DNA of 64,000 nt from Anisodus tanguticus (lineage: Eukaryota; Streptophyta; Magnoliopsida; Solanales; Solanaceae). Positions within the stretch are counted from its first letter, which is position 1. Each line of letters starts with the position of its first letter. Below, in pieces: positions 33,068 through 44,623 of the stretch. The stretch is from contig CM067562.1 of NCBI GenBank assembly GCA_034509755.1, forward strand, positions 35,279,501 to 35,343,500. The letters run 5' to 3'. Made by a program: the position numbers and the translations under genes. The notes under the pieces were generated by a model. It had not been told where the DNA came from. It worked only from the letters and a program-made list of their open reading frames with translations, and did not search any database.

Positions 33068-36000
33068 TGTTGACACCCAATTTTGTCCCGTCTTTTCCAA
33101 TTTATTTGCAATTTTAAATATTTTTAACACCTCAAAACAATTTTAATCTATATACATACATGCGTGTGTATATATATTATTATTATTCTCTTATTACTAT
33201 TATTATTCGCACTTTTTACAATCATTTGCATTTTTATCATAATCATAAGTTTTATCCGAAAATTCTATGTTATTTTATTCTCACAAAAAATTGCATCGCA
33301 TTTTCCCTTTTTATTAAGCATTAAACATTTCACAAATATTATATTTTATTATTATCACACCGTTATGTTATTTTAAATAATTCACATCTTTTACAAAATA
33401 AAAATAATATTTTTAATATTAAACCCCTTTTATATTTTTTAATCCATAACCCATTTTCATTTTCCCAACCCAAAGACTATAATTAGAGGACGTAATTAAG
33501 GAGGTAAGATTCGAATCTTGGATATAGAGTATATTTATATATGCTAATCCGGAAATTAGTATACAAGAGGATGTGATTCCGGAAAGATGTTGGTCACAAT
33601 AAGGGTGACGTTGGATACTTATAGCAATAATTGTATATTCCCGTTATGGAATAGTATTGTATTATAAAATTATGACATTGAGGATACGAGGCTTATGAAA
33701 TTCTCGGGAATTAAAAGAAGTGGGTTTGAGATTTATTAATTGAAGAACTTGGGGGCCAAAGTGTAAAAAGGAAGATCAGATTTTTTTTTATAATAAACCT
33801 ACACTTACCTCTTCATCTTCTTCTACACTTAAACAAAAAAATAACTCTCCTCTCATTCTCTCCTCTACACTATTCCGAAAATCACCCTCCACCCATAACC
33901 AAAATTAAGGTTGTTATCTTCTCTTCCTAGACTACATTCTTCACCAAAAATTAGAAGCAAAACAACACCAAAAGCAGTGGCGAAAACAGTGGCAAAACAG
34001 CCACTGCTTGGGCCGAAAACAAAGGCCCAATCGGCCTAGGTCAATTCACCCTCACCACTCGGCCCACATCCCTTATTAACTCCCAACACCCTTTATTTCC
34101 CTTACCCCCCAAACTAACCAAACCCTCCATTTTCCATGCCCAACCGAAACCCAATTCGGTCGGCCCAACAGCCCCTTTTTCCTTTTATTTCCCATACCCA
34201 ACACATCAAAACAAAACCCATTTCCCTTATACCCCTTTGCCCAATCCCCTAACAATACCCCAAACCCATTCCCCTTTTATTTCCCTTACCACTAAAGCCC
34301 AACCCGAAAATCCCCTAAACCGGCCCAACCCCCACACCCTTTTATTCAACTCCCAAACCCCAAAACCCAAAAAAAAAAAAAAAAAAAAAAAAAAAACCCT
34401 AACCCCCCAAAATCAGCCGCCACCATACGCCCTACCCCCCACGCCGCACCCTACCCACACGTCGCCGCCCCTACGCCTGACACCACCAATCGCCACACCG
34501 CCACCTGACACCACCAACCCCGTCACCTCTCACCACGACCCATACCCCTAAAAACCTGTTCCAAAATCATTGTTTTTTTGGGCCCTTTATTTTGAATTTA
34601 AGCTCGGTTTTAGGGGGAAATTGAGCTATAAAAACCCCTTGTGTTCTTCAAGGAGAGGAAAAAAAAGAGAAAAAAACCGAGGGATATTTTCGGGAAAGGT
34701 CGATTCTTAGAATTTTTGGGTCATTTTTGGTCCGAAATTGAAGAAATCCGAAGTCTCCTTAAAGGTTTGGCATTATATTTTTGTTTGTGTTGTTCTTCAC
34801 TAAAAAGAATCTGAAATCTTTGTTTGTTCTTGCATGTGTTCTTCAACTTAAAGATTCCAAAATATAGGTTAAAATTATTGGGTTTTTGGTAATTAATAAT
34901 CTGAAATTTTGGCTACTATTCACTTTTTTCAGATTTCCGGGTCGGGTCAACCCGATTTTAATAATTTTCCAGATTTTGTGTTTTAATATTTTTATTGTTG
35001 GCTATCAGAAAATCTGAGAAAAAAAAAACTGATCCGGGTCGGGTCACCGACCCGGTTTGAATAAATTTTCAGATTTTGTGTTTTAATATTTTTTGTTGCC
35101 GGTTATCTGAAATTGGTGAAAATAATTTGATTCGCGTTGAACACCTGATTCGGGTCGGGTCACTGACCCGGATCGGGTCATCCCGATTCGGGTATTATTT
35201 CCAGAATTCTTGCATATCATATTCTTGTATGTTGGTTATCTGAAATTGACGGAATTATTTGATGTCGGGTTGAATCTCCAATTCGGGTCGGGTCGACCCG
35301 GTTTGGATTTTCCAAATCTCTTGTATTTCATATCTTGTATATTGGTTATCTGAAAAAAATAGAAAAGAGAGAAAAATCTGATTCGGGTCGGGTCGACCCG
35401 GTTCGAGTATTTCCAGATTATGACATTTTTTATCTGTTGGTTATCTGAAAAATCTGAATTTTTTGATTCCGATTCTGGTCACTGTTCTGGGTCTGTTTTT
35501 TTCCTTAATTAATTCATTGTTTCACTCGGGTCACTGTTCATTCGGGTATGTTTTTTTCCAGACTTTGGGTCACCCATTCGGGCATTGTTTTTCTGTTTTA
35601 ATTCATTGTTTTAGCAATTAAACATCCACGCAACGAATATTTACTGTTTTACTATTTTTACTAAACATCCCGTCTTTTCGGAAATTGCCTCTGTCTCGCT
35701 CACTGTTCAATGCTCACTGTGCACTATTTTTCTGCTTACTGTTCACTGCTTCCTGCTTTAATTTAATTTCGCTGATTTGAACACGATACTAAATTGGCCG
35801 ATGAAAAATATCCGTCGATTTTGAGGCCTCCACAGTTGTAAAGACGGAAATATAACTTTTGGGCAAGGTTGAAGCTTAAACCTTTATTTCATCCGAGATC
35901 AACATGTTTAGTAGGCTATGTGACTTATATATTCGTAGCCACGACGTGATTATAGTGATCTTTTCTTTTTCATCCGAGAGACCAATACGTTTAGTAGGCG

Positions 36001-36188
36001 AGGCAATCAAAATAACCACTCAGTCATATGTTTGCAGCCACGGCGTGATTGGAATGGTCTTTTTAAATTTAAGTCTGAGCCCTCCGTGACCAAAACGCTC
36101 ACTGTTTTGGATGCGGATTTGAAGTTATTTGTATTTAACTGCTTTTAACCGTTTGTTCTTGACAGCTTGCAGGGAATAAAGTAAATAA
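33068..36188 (+). repeat. 3' LTR of the gypsy element, 3'-truncated
   Basis: It starts TGTTGACACCCAATTTTGTC after the purine tract. It matches 23251-25100 from its A-rich middle onward and breaks at GTAAATAA, about 800 bp short of the end kept at 25888. At the break it joins minus-strand LINE sequence (GCATCGAATCAAAACATG). It carries about 540 bp (33474-34015) that the inverted copy at 37.4-40.0 kb lacks. The LTR is the left arm of a large inverted repeat. Confidence 0.85.
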
Positions 36189-36695
36189 CGAGCATCGAAT
36201 CAAAACATGTCGATTGCAAAGCAACCCAATTTTAGCCTCTGCCTTTAATTCACATTACTTGGGAATTTCCGTTCGCAAGTATTGAATCTCAGGCCACCCA
36301 TGACTAAATTTTCCAACCACCGAATGTTGTAACTCTTGGTGATGAATCGTCACCTCAAGTTCTTGCTCTGAAAATTGAAAGGTTGGCTCTCCATGTAGGT
36401 ATTGGATGGGTTTCGATGAGATCTGTGGGGATATCGAGGGGGGAAGGTCGAGAGGCCTCGAACTTTCGCCATTCTCAATGGCAACAGTTGGCGTTGGGTT
36501 GGGGGGTGGAGATTTGAGGATGTTAGCGTATGACAGGGTTGTGGTAGATGTAGCGGGAGGCTGGACGACCTCGGGAGGAGGCCGCCCAGTGGCCATGGAA
36601 GGCCGGAAAAGGGCTGGCAGTTGGTTTCGTAGTGAACAGCCGGAAATCGCCCTCTTCTAGAGAGCGTTTTCCCGAGTGTGTTTCGATGAAAAGTG
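36189..36695 (-). pseudogene. LINE ORF1 N-terminal fragment
   Basis: On the minus strand a frame from 36596 reads MATGRPPPEVVQPPATSTT, then YLHGEPTFQF, and VVGKFSHGWPEIQYLRTEIP, stopping at 36255. This is the N-terminal part of the DUF4283-like ORF1 found in the units at 44.6-64 kb. The 5' end (GCTCTCTAGAAGAGGGCGAT region) is full length and abuts telomere-like DNA. The 3' side is cut at the LTR junction, 36188. Confidence 0.8.
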
Positions 36696-36744
36696 GGGTT
36701 CAGGGTTCGGGGTTCGGGGTTCGGGGTTCAGGGTTCAGGGTTCA
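36696..36744 (+). repeat. Telomere-like array (TTCAGGG/TTCGGGG)
   Basis: Six or seven units of TTCAGGG and TTCGGGG lie at the 5' end of a minus-strand LINE fragment. The G-rich strand is the plus strand. The array breaks into copia sequence at 36744. Confidence 0.85.
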
Positions 36745-37242
36745 GCTATCTAACGGTCTTATGCCTCCGTCAAATATGACGAGACTTTCCTTTGTACATT
36801 GCATTCCGTGTCCTTTCTAGAGCCGATTGGCTGTCGCAGTGGATCATTACAGTAGGTACGGGTTTGTTCTAACAAAGAGCATCCTCTAAGAAGTCGTAAA
36901 GTCTCTCAGCTTCTTCTCATGGTTTGTCTAAAGCAATAAACTCCGATTCCATCGTGGATCGGGCGATGCAAGTTTGCTTAGAGGATTTTCAAGACACAAC
37001 TCCACCACCAATTGTAAATACATACCCTCTGGTGGACTTGGTGTTCTCTATATCAGATATACAATTTGCACCATTGTCCCCCTCTAGTACAGCTGGATAC
37101 CTCGAATAGTGCAACCCGTAAGTTAGCGTGTATTTCAGGTATTGAAGCACTCGATTCAACACCTTCCAGTGATCATCACTCGGATTACGGGTAAACCTAG
37201 CCAACTTGTTGACTGCATAAGCAATATCAGGTCGGGTGCAAC
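36745..37242 (-). pseudogene. Copia RNase H remnant
   Basis: The minus strand encodes LARFTRNPSDDHWKVLNRVL, YLKYTLTYGLHYSRYPAVLE and STRGYVFTIGGG, the start of RNase H. Its remaining part is homologous to 42.6-42.8 kb. It belongs to the family at 42132-44477. It fills the spacer of the large inverted repeat. Confidence 0.8.
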
Positions 37243-37379
37243 ATTCGGTGGTTGGAAAATTTAGTCATGGGTGGCCTGAGATTCAATACTTGCGAACGGA
37301 AATCCCCAAGTAATGTGAATTAAAGGCAGAGGTTAAAATTGGGTTGCTTTGCAATCGACATATTTTGATTCGATGCTCG
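37243..37379 (+). pseudogene. LINE ORF1 fragment, plus strand
   Basis: The plus strand reads SVVGKFSHGWPEIQYLRTEI followed by a stop and then CELKAEVKIGLL-like codons, cut by the LTR at 37380. It is the inverted twin of 36189-36329. Together with 39969-42011 it forms one plus-strand LINE unit split by the LTR. Confidence 0.75.
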
Positions 37380-39968
37380 TTATTTACTTTATTCCCTGCA
37401 AGCTGTCAAGAACAAACGGTTAAAAGCAGTTAAATACAAATAACTTCAAATCCGCATCCAAAACAGTGAGCGTTTTGGTCACGGAGGGCTCAGACTTAAA
37501 TTTAAAAAGACCATTCCAATCACGCCGTGGCTGCAAACATATGACTGAGTGGTTATTTTGATTGCCTCGCCTACTAAACGTATTGGTCTCTCGGATGAAA
37601 AAGAAAAGATCACTATAATCACGTCGTGGCTACGAATATATAAGTCACCTCGCCTACTAAACATGTTGATCTCGGATGAAATAAAGGTTTAAGCTTCATC
37701 CTTGCCCCAAAGTTATATTTCCGTCTTTACAACTGTGGAGGCCTCAAAATCGACGGATATTTTTCATCGGCCAATTTAGTATCGTGTTCAAATCAACGAA
37801 ATTAAATTAAAGCAGGAAGCAATGAACAGTAAGCAGAAAAATAGTGCACAGTGAGCGAGACAGAGGCAATTTCCGAAAAGACGGGATGTTTAGTAAAAAC
37901 AGTAAAATAGTAAATATTCGTTGCGTGGATGTTTAAATGCTAAAACAGTGAATTAAACAGAAAAACAATGCCCGAATGGGTGACCCAAATTTTGGAAAAA
38001 AACATACCCGAATGAACAGTGACCCGAGTGAAACAGTGAATTAATTCTGAAAAAAAAACCAGACCTAGAACAGTGACCAGAATCGGAATAAAAAAATTCA
38101 GATTTTTCAGATAACCAACAGATAAAAAATGTCATAATCTGGAAATACTCGAACCGGGTCGACCCGACCCGAATCAGATTTTTCTCTCTTTTTTTATTTT
38201 TTTCAGATAACCAATATACAAGATATGAAATGCAAGAGATTTGGAAAATCCAAACCGGGTCGACCCGACCCGAATTGGAGATTCAACCCGACATCAAATA
38301 ATTCCGTCAATTTCAGATAACCAACATAAAAGAATATGATATGCAAGAATTCTGGAAATAATACCCGAATCGGGACGACCCGATCCGGGTCAGTGACCCG
38401 ACCCAAATCAGGTGTTCAACGCGAATCAAATTATTTTCACCAATTTCAGATAACCAGCAACAAAAAATATTAAAATACAAAATCTGAAAATTTATTCAAA
38501 CCGGGTCGGTGACCCGACCCGGATCAGTTTTTTTTTCTCAGATTTTCAGATAGCCAACAATAAAAATATTAAAACACAAAATCTGGAAAATTATTAAAAT
38601 CGGGTTGACCCGACCCGGAAATCTGAAAAAAGTGAATAGTAGCCAAAATTTCAAATTTTTCAATACCAAAAACCCAATAATTTTAACCTATATTTTGGAA
38701 TCTTTAAGTTGAAGAACACATGCAAGAACAAACAAAGATTTCGGATTCTTTTTAGTGAAGAACAACACAAACAAAAATATAATGCCAAACCTTTTAGGAG
38801 ACTTCGGATTTCTTCAATTTCGGACCAAATATGACCCAAAAATTCTAAGAATCGACCTTTCTCGAAAATATCCCTCGGTTTTGTTCTCTTTTTTTTCTTC
38901 TCCTTGAAGAACACAAGGGGTTTTTATAGCTCCATTTCCCCCTAAAACCGAGCTTAAATTCAAAATAAAGGGCCCAAAAAAACAATGATTTTGGAACAGG
39001 TTTTTAGGGGTATGGGTCGTGGTAAGAGGTGACGGGGTTGGTGGTGTCAGGCGGCGGTGTGGCGATTGGTGGTGTCAGGCGTAGGGGCGGCGACGTGTGG
39101 GTAGGGTGCGGCGTGGGGGGTAGGGCGTATGGTGGCGGCTGATTTTGGGGGGTTAGGGTTTTCTTTTTTGTTTTTTTTTGTTTTTTTGGGTTTTGGGAGT
39201 TGAATAAAAGGGTGTGGGGGTTGGGCCGGTTTAGGGGATTTTCGGGTTGGGCTTTGGTGGTAAGGTAAATAAAAGGGGAATGGGTTTGGGGTATTGTTAG
39301 GGGATTGGGCAAAGGGGTATAAGGGAAATGGGTTTTGTTTTGATGTGTTGGGTATGGGAAATAAAAGGAAAAAGGGGCTGTTGGGCCGACCGAATTGGGT
39401 TTCGGTTGGGCATGGAAAATGGAGGGTTTGGTTAGTTTGGGGGGTAAGGGAAATAAAGGGTGTTGGGAGTTAATAAGGGATGTGGACCGAGTGGTGAGGG
39501 TGAATTGGGTTTGGCCGATTGGGCCTTTGTTTTGTGGGTTTGAATTGGGGAATTTAATTGTTTTTGGGTTGGGAAAATGAAAATGGGTTATGGATTAAAA
39601 AATATAAAAGGGGTTTAATATTAAAAATATTATTTTTATTTTGTAAAAGATGGGAATTATTTAAAATAACATAACAGTGTGATAATAATAAAATATAATA
39701 TTTGTGAAATGTTTAATGCTTAATAAAAAGGGAAAATGCGATGCAATTTTTGTGAGAATAAAATAACATAGAATTTTCGGATAAAACTTATGATTATGAT
39801 AAAAATGCAAATGATTGTAAAAAGTGCGAATAATAATAGTAATAAGAGAATAATAATAATATATATACACACGCATGTATGTATATAGATTAAAATTGTT
39901 TTGAGGTGTTAAAAATATTTAAAATTGCAAATAAATTGGAAAAGACGGGACAAAATTGGGTGTCAACA
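37380..39968 (-). repeat. Gypsy LTR, inverted, inside a LINE
   Basis: On the minus strand it starts TGTTGACACCCAATTTTGTC at 39968. It ends at the same internal break (GTAAATAA then GCATCGAATC) as the LTR at 33068-36188. It lacks about 540 bp present in that copy. No internal region is attached, and about 75 codons of LINE ORF1 are missing across the insertion, so this is not a clean solo-LTR insertion. Confidence 0.85.
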
Positions 39969-41737
39969 ATTTCTACAATGAACCTCACCTATTCTCCTTT
40001 GCGGCGGCGGCAGGAAATCCATTGGCTATCGATGTGGCTACCAAGAACAAAACTCGGCCTAGTTGTGCTAGAGTGAAGGTGGAGATTGACTTGTTAAAGG
40101 AGCACCCTACAAAATTCCTAATCCGAGTTGGAGGAGGGGAGAAAGCTACATCGAAATGGTATTCATATCGATATGACTTTCTCCCAAAGTATTGCACCCA
40201 CTGCAAGCTTCAAGGTCATGACGTGAATGGGTGTTGGAAAGTACATCCAGATCTATGGCCGGAAAAAGAAAAGGAAGGAGGCAGCGGCGTGGTACAAGAG
40301 GTGGCAAAAGGTAACTCTAATCCTCTTTCCTCTACCGCAAACCCTATCCGCCAACCTCACATCCCCCCAACTCCGGCTACCAACTTTACCACTGAAAAAG
40401 AGTGGATTACCGTTCGTAGGAAACCCAACAAAAATCGCAAACAAAAACTGCCTACAAATCCACCAAAAAATAGTGGGGTTAATATCGGCACAGTGATTCC
40501 GGCGGTCTTGGCCATCGAAAAAACTATCTCCGCGGCCACAAAACCCATCGCAACTCAAACTCCTACCGACAAACCTACCGGATCCCCTCCAAATTCAGCC
40601 GAAAATCAGTGAATTACCGCTGATTCGCCGACGGAAACCCTACCTAAATCACAAACCCTACCCGACCCAGAAACCCGACCCAACTGTTGACACACCCTGC
40701 CCCATCAGAAACCCTACTGGTTTACCGATATAGCCTCCTACTACCCTAAACCCTAACCAGCTGCAACCCCCTAGCCCTAAACCGCCTTCACTGGCAGTTT
40801 TGGGTGAAAAACTACCCAAATCTCTAACCCTACCCGATCTGGAAACCCGACCCACCAAACGACCTAACCAACACCCCCGGCAACCATACCGGAGCTGACC
40901 ATCCTAAACCCTAACCACTACCCGCCGCTTCCCTCCCAAAACCCTAAACCACCCTCAAGGGTGGTTTCGGGAATAGCCCCCCTCAAAACCCTACCCGGAA
41001 CAGCCAATCCGAGCCCAATGGCGCCCATCCCGGGTTATTCTGGCCCAACCCCAAATTCAAAATCCCCTACCCAAAGCCCACTAAACTCGAGCCCAACTTC
41101 TACACACACACAAAACCCAAGACCAACACCAAAAACCCACATGAACATATTACAAATTGTCCAACTCAATAACTCAAGCCCTTCTATTCTAGACTCGGGC
41201 TCAACCTCAATCCCAAATGCCCAAGCCAAGCTAAACCCAACAGCCACAACCTACAACCCAAGCGCGTACAACCCATACCTCTTACTTTCACCGCAACCTT
41301 GCACCCTCAATAAATCCAATTCAGACATCCCATCTGTCAGCAATACCAGGACCCCATCAGTCACATCTAGTGCTAGGAGGAAATGGTGTGAGACAGATGG
41401 AGAGGATGTAGTAGATGAGGAAGCAGAAAGGGACATGGTAGATGAGGAAATAGAGTCATGGATACCTCCATTCCAATCGGAAGACAGTGATCAATGGAGA
41501 GAACCGGATTGGATGCACAAACACCGAGCATTCTTTGAAGATGTTATTGTGCAGAAGCCCATTGCTTCCAAAGCAGCACAAAAACAGCTATCAGCCGTGA
41601 GGCAAGAGCAGACAACCGAAGAAAAAAAGAAAGCAAAAATAGCCCGGAGGAAATGCCCGAATTGGTCCCCTGCACCTGAAAGAGCATGCGCAGCGAGGTA
41701 CGATCCATTTGAAGGGGAAAGAGAATATGAATACTGA
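39969..41737 (+). pseudogene. LINE ORF1, plus-strand unit G
   Basis: The frame resumes after the LTR with NFYNEPHLFSFAAAAGNPLA and TRPSCARVKVEIDLL, then the CCHC knuckle CTHCKLQGHDVNGC. It stops at 40612. A Pro/Asn-rich linker with several stops follows. The C-terminal module (40961-41737, same frame) contains QPCTLNKSNSDIPSVS, RRKWCETDGED, a long acidic stretch, a Lys-rich patch (EEKKKAKIARRK), and ends EREYEY. Zinc-knuckle and DUF4283-like proteins are typical of plant L1 ORF1, which binds element RNA. No endonuclease or RT is present. Confidence 0.8.
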
Positions 41738-42011
41738 GGTAGATGCTGATACTCCTGTGCATACTTTCCCTATTCATCATATGTAATATCATCATAGAAT
41801 ACTTTATAAATTCTATGATGATCATAGAATAGTTAATTGTGACAATTTCTTTTCCTGCACTTAGATTTTATTTAGGCCTTATAGGATAGGATAGGCTAGT
41901 GGGGTAACAGGATGAGTCCCCCCTGCTTGTACTTCCTCTATGGGGCCCTCTGTATTTTCTTTATTATAATTAATAAAACTCCACATGTCGCGAGGCTGTG
42001 GCTTTAAAAAA
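41738..42011 (+). mobile_element. 3' UTR, terminal hairpin and A-tail of LINE unit G
   Basis: A stem-loop (ATCATCATAGAAT/ATTCTATGATGAT) lies at about 41792-41826. The terminal hairpin CCACATGTC-GCGA-GGCTGTGG is at 41981-42001, just after an AATAAAA signal, and a six-base A-tail occupies 42006-42011. Telomere-like C-strand repeats follow at once. The order is the same as in the six minus-strand units. Confidence 0.85.
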
Positions 42012-42131
42012 CCCTGAACCCTGAACCCTAAATCCTAAACCCTGAACCCTAAACCCGATAAACCCTGAATCCGATGAACCCTGAACCCTGAACCCCAAAC
42101 CTCAAACCCCGAACCCCGAACCCTGAACCCT
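42012..42131 (-). repeat. Telomere-like array, C-rich on plus strand
   Basis: CCCTGAA, CCCTAAA, CCCCGAA and a few longer variants (CCCGATAAA, CCGATGAA) fill about 120 bp after the A-tail of unit G. Read on the minus strand, the G-rich repeats lead into the T-tract and then the antisense of the LINE, as in all other units. Confidence 0.85.
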
Positions 42132-43593
42132 ATAAAAATCTCCAAGACGTCTAACGGACTGGTCTTATCTCAGTCTCACTACATCGAGGATGTCTTGAGA
42201 AAGTTCGAGATGTTTGACAGTTCACCTATAAAGTCACCAATGGATAGAAATAAAAAAATTGATAAAAATCGTGGTGCACCCATATGGCAGGAGCAATATG
42301 CACATGTAATCGGTAGTTTGATGTACATAGCAAACTGCACCTGACCTGATATTGCTTATGCAGTCAACAAGTTAGCTAGGTTTACCCGTAATCCGAGTGG
42401 TGATCACTGAAAGGCGTTGAATCGAATGCTTCAATACCTGAAATACACGCTAAATTACGGGTTGCACTATTCGAGGTATCCAGCTGTACTAGAGGGGTAC
42501 AATGATGCAAACTGTAAATCTGATATAGAGAACACCAAGTCCACCAGAGGGTATGTATTTACAATTGGTGGTGGAGCTGTGTCTTGGAAATCCTCTAAGC
42601 AAACTTGCATCGCCCGATCCACGATGAAATCGGAGTTTATTGCTTTAGACAAAGCATGAGAAGAAGCTGAGAGACTTTACGACTTCTTAGAAGATGCTCT
42701 TTGTTAGAACAAACCCGTACCTTCTGTAATGATCCACTGCGACAGCCAATCGGCTCTAGAAAGGACACGGAATGCAATGTACAAAGGCAAGTCTCGTCAT
42801 ATTCGACGGAGGCATAAGACCGTTAGATAGCTGATCACCACGGGTATAATATCCATTGATTACATAAAGTCAAAAGATAACATAGTAGACCCGCTGACAA
42901 AAGGCTTACCCAAGGATCAGATGTTCTGCCTGTCTAGGGGAATGGACTTAAAACCCAAAGTATAAGGACCAATACGGTGGTAACCCAACCTTACCGACTG
43001 GAGATCCCAGGATGTAGGTTCAATGGGTAAACTATGTTGTAAAGATTCAGTTGATCGCTTCGCTGGAAGCATGAGCACTTCGGATAGTGATTTCTGTAGA
43101 GAAACACCAAATCCAAAGTCGTTCCCGCGATAGACAATAAGTGCTATATGCAGTGTGGGCGAAGGTTAAGTTTTCGAAACCTTTAATGAGCCTCACCGGT
43201 TGAGGTTAGGTTTGGAGAAAATTTTAATGGTTCCTAACACTTGTAAAGTGGGGTATAACATGATACCTTGTAGGATACCACCTATTTAAGTGTGATGACA
43301 TGCAGTCTCTAGTGAACGCACATAAGAATCCAAGAAGTGTCCACGGCCACAACGAATAAAACATTACGAAGAATTGAGTAGAGGAAGTTGTTGTATTGGT
43401 ACCATTGACTTGGCTTACACTAAACACTAACGGTTCAAGACATCACGTTCACCGCGCAGTAAGTAAGTCCGATGGCATTCGACTATGGAAGGTTCAAAGC
43501 GTATTCTACCTATTCAGATGCAACATCGGTCCGCAGAAAGATTGCTAGAAAAGGCACCATGTGTGTGCGCCAAAATCTCTTTCAAGAGGAGAT
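42132..43593 (+). pseudogene. Copia RT C-terminus and RNase H remnant
   Basis: The plus strand encodes GLVLSQSHYIEDVLRKFEMF, MYIANCT-stop-PDIAYAVNKLA, LQYLKYTLNYGLHYSRYPA, KSTRGYVFTIGGGAVSWKSS and IARSTMKSEFIALDKA. Stops at about 42343, 42408 and 42657 interrupt it. The RNase H end (DYIKSKDNIVDPLTKGLP) and a purine tract (TTTCAAGAGGAGAT) precede the LTR. The 5' side is lost at the telomere-like array. Confidence 0.85.
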
Positions 43594-44477
43594 TGTTGGA
43601 AATTTACTAAATGTGGAAATAAGTATATCCCATTAATTTATGACTCGAACAATTGGGCCCGCATGTCGGAAACGTCATTTCCACACACGTGCACACGTAG
43701 TGCCAAGTATCGCAAATTTCATTAGTGAAAGAGATATTGGTACGTATGTAATGCATTTGAGACATAGCATTATGGACGGTTATTGGACAAATAACAAAGT
43801 ATTCCACATTGGTAAAAGAAGGAAGAAGTGTACAAAATATAAAATGAAACGAGTCGGAAATCGCCGCGGAGCCGTGAAGGGCCGCGGCGCCACACCGTCG
43901 GAGTCGTAGCGCCGCGGTGCTTCCCAGGCAGCGCCGCGGTGCAAATTGCTTGGTCAGTCATTGGAGCCGCGGCACCGCGATGCTCATTCACATCGCCGCG
44001 GCACCGCGATGCTCATTCACAGCGCTGCGACGCTTCAAAGGCAGAATACTGCGACGGGAAGTGCGTTTGGGCTGGTTTTAGAGCATTGATTCTCCATTAC
44101 TTGGCACATGAATTCAGCCATTATTTGGCTGAATGTAACCCCTCAATCAAGTGCAATTACATAGCTATTGAAGACCATTAGTTGGCTAGTTGAGGGGTCT
44201 TCTACTTACACTATAAATTGAAGCCTTTGGCTCAATTGAACTCACTACTCAACACTTAGAAAATACTCCATAATTTTCAGAGTTCATAATCTTCCTCTCT
44301 AGCAAAGTTACTATACTCAAAGTTCTTCAAGAGTAACACTTGAGTTTCCTTTGCTCACTTGGTAAAGTTGTTGTTGTATCTTGGGAGACTATTGCTCAAC
44401 ACCGTAAAAGGAGATATACAAGGCAATCTTGTCTTAAAGACAGAGTGTCATCACTTGACTTAGCAAATCACACAAGC
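43594..44477 (+). repeat. Copia 3' LTR, truncated at telomere-like DNA
   Basis: It starts TGTTGGAAATTTACTAAATG and matches the minus-strand LTR at 20587-21579 up to AAATCACACAAGC. The last 115 or so bases of that LTR are missing. A 12-base stretch (TAGAGAGGAAGA, also found inside the LTR) links it to TTCAGGG repeats at about 44490. Confidence 0.85.
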
Positions 44478-44489
44478 TAGAGAGGAAGA

Positions 44490-44623
44490 GGGTTCAGGGT
44501 TCAGGGTTCAGGGTTCAGGGTTCGGGGTTCGGGGTTCGGGGTTCGGGGTTCGGGGTCCGGGGTTCGGGTTCGGGGTTCGGGGTTCGGGGTTCAGGGTTCA
44601 GGGTTCAGGGTTCAGGGTTCAGG
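44490..44623 (+). repeat. Telomere-like array 1 (TTCAGGG/TTCGGGG)
   Basis: Nearly pure 7-bp units: TTCAGGG at both ends and TTCGGGG in the middle, with one 6-base unit. The last unit (TTCAGG) runs into the ten-base T-tract that is the copied poly(A) tail of LINE unit A. Confidence 0.9.
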
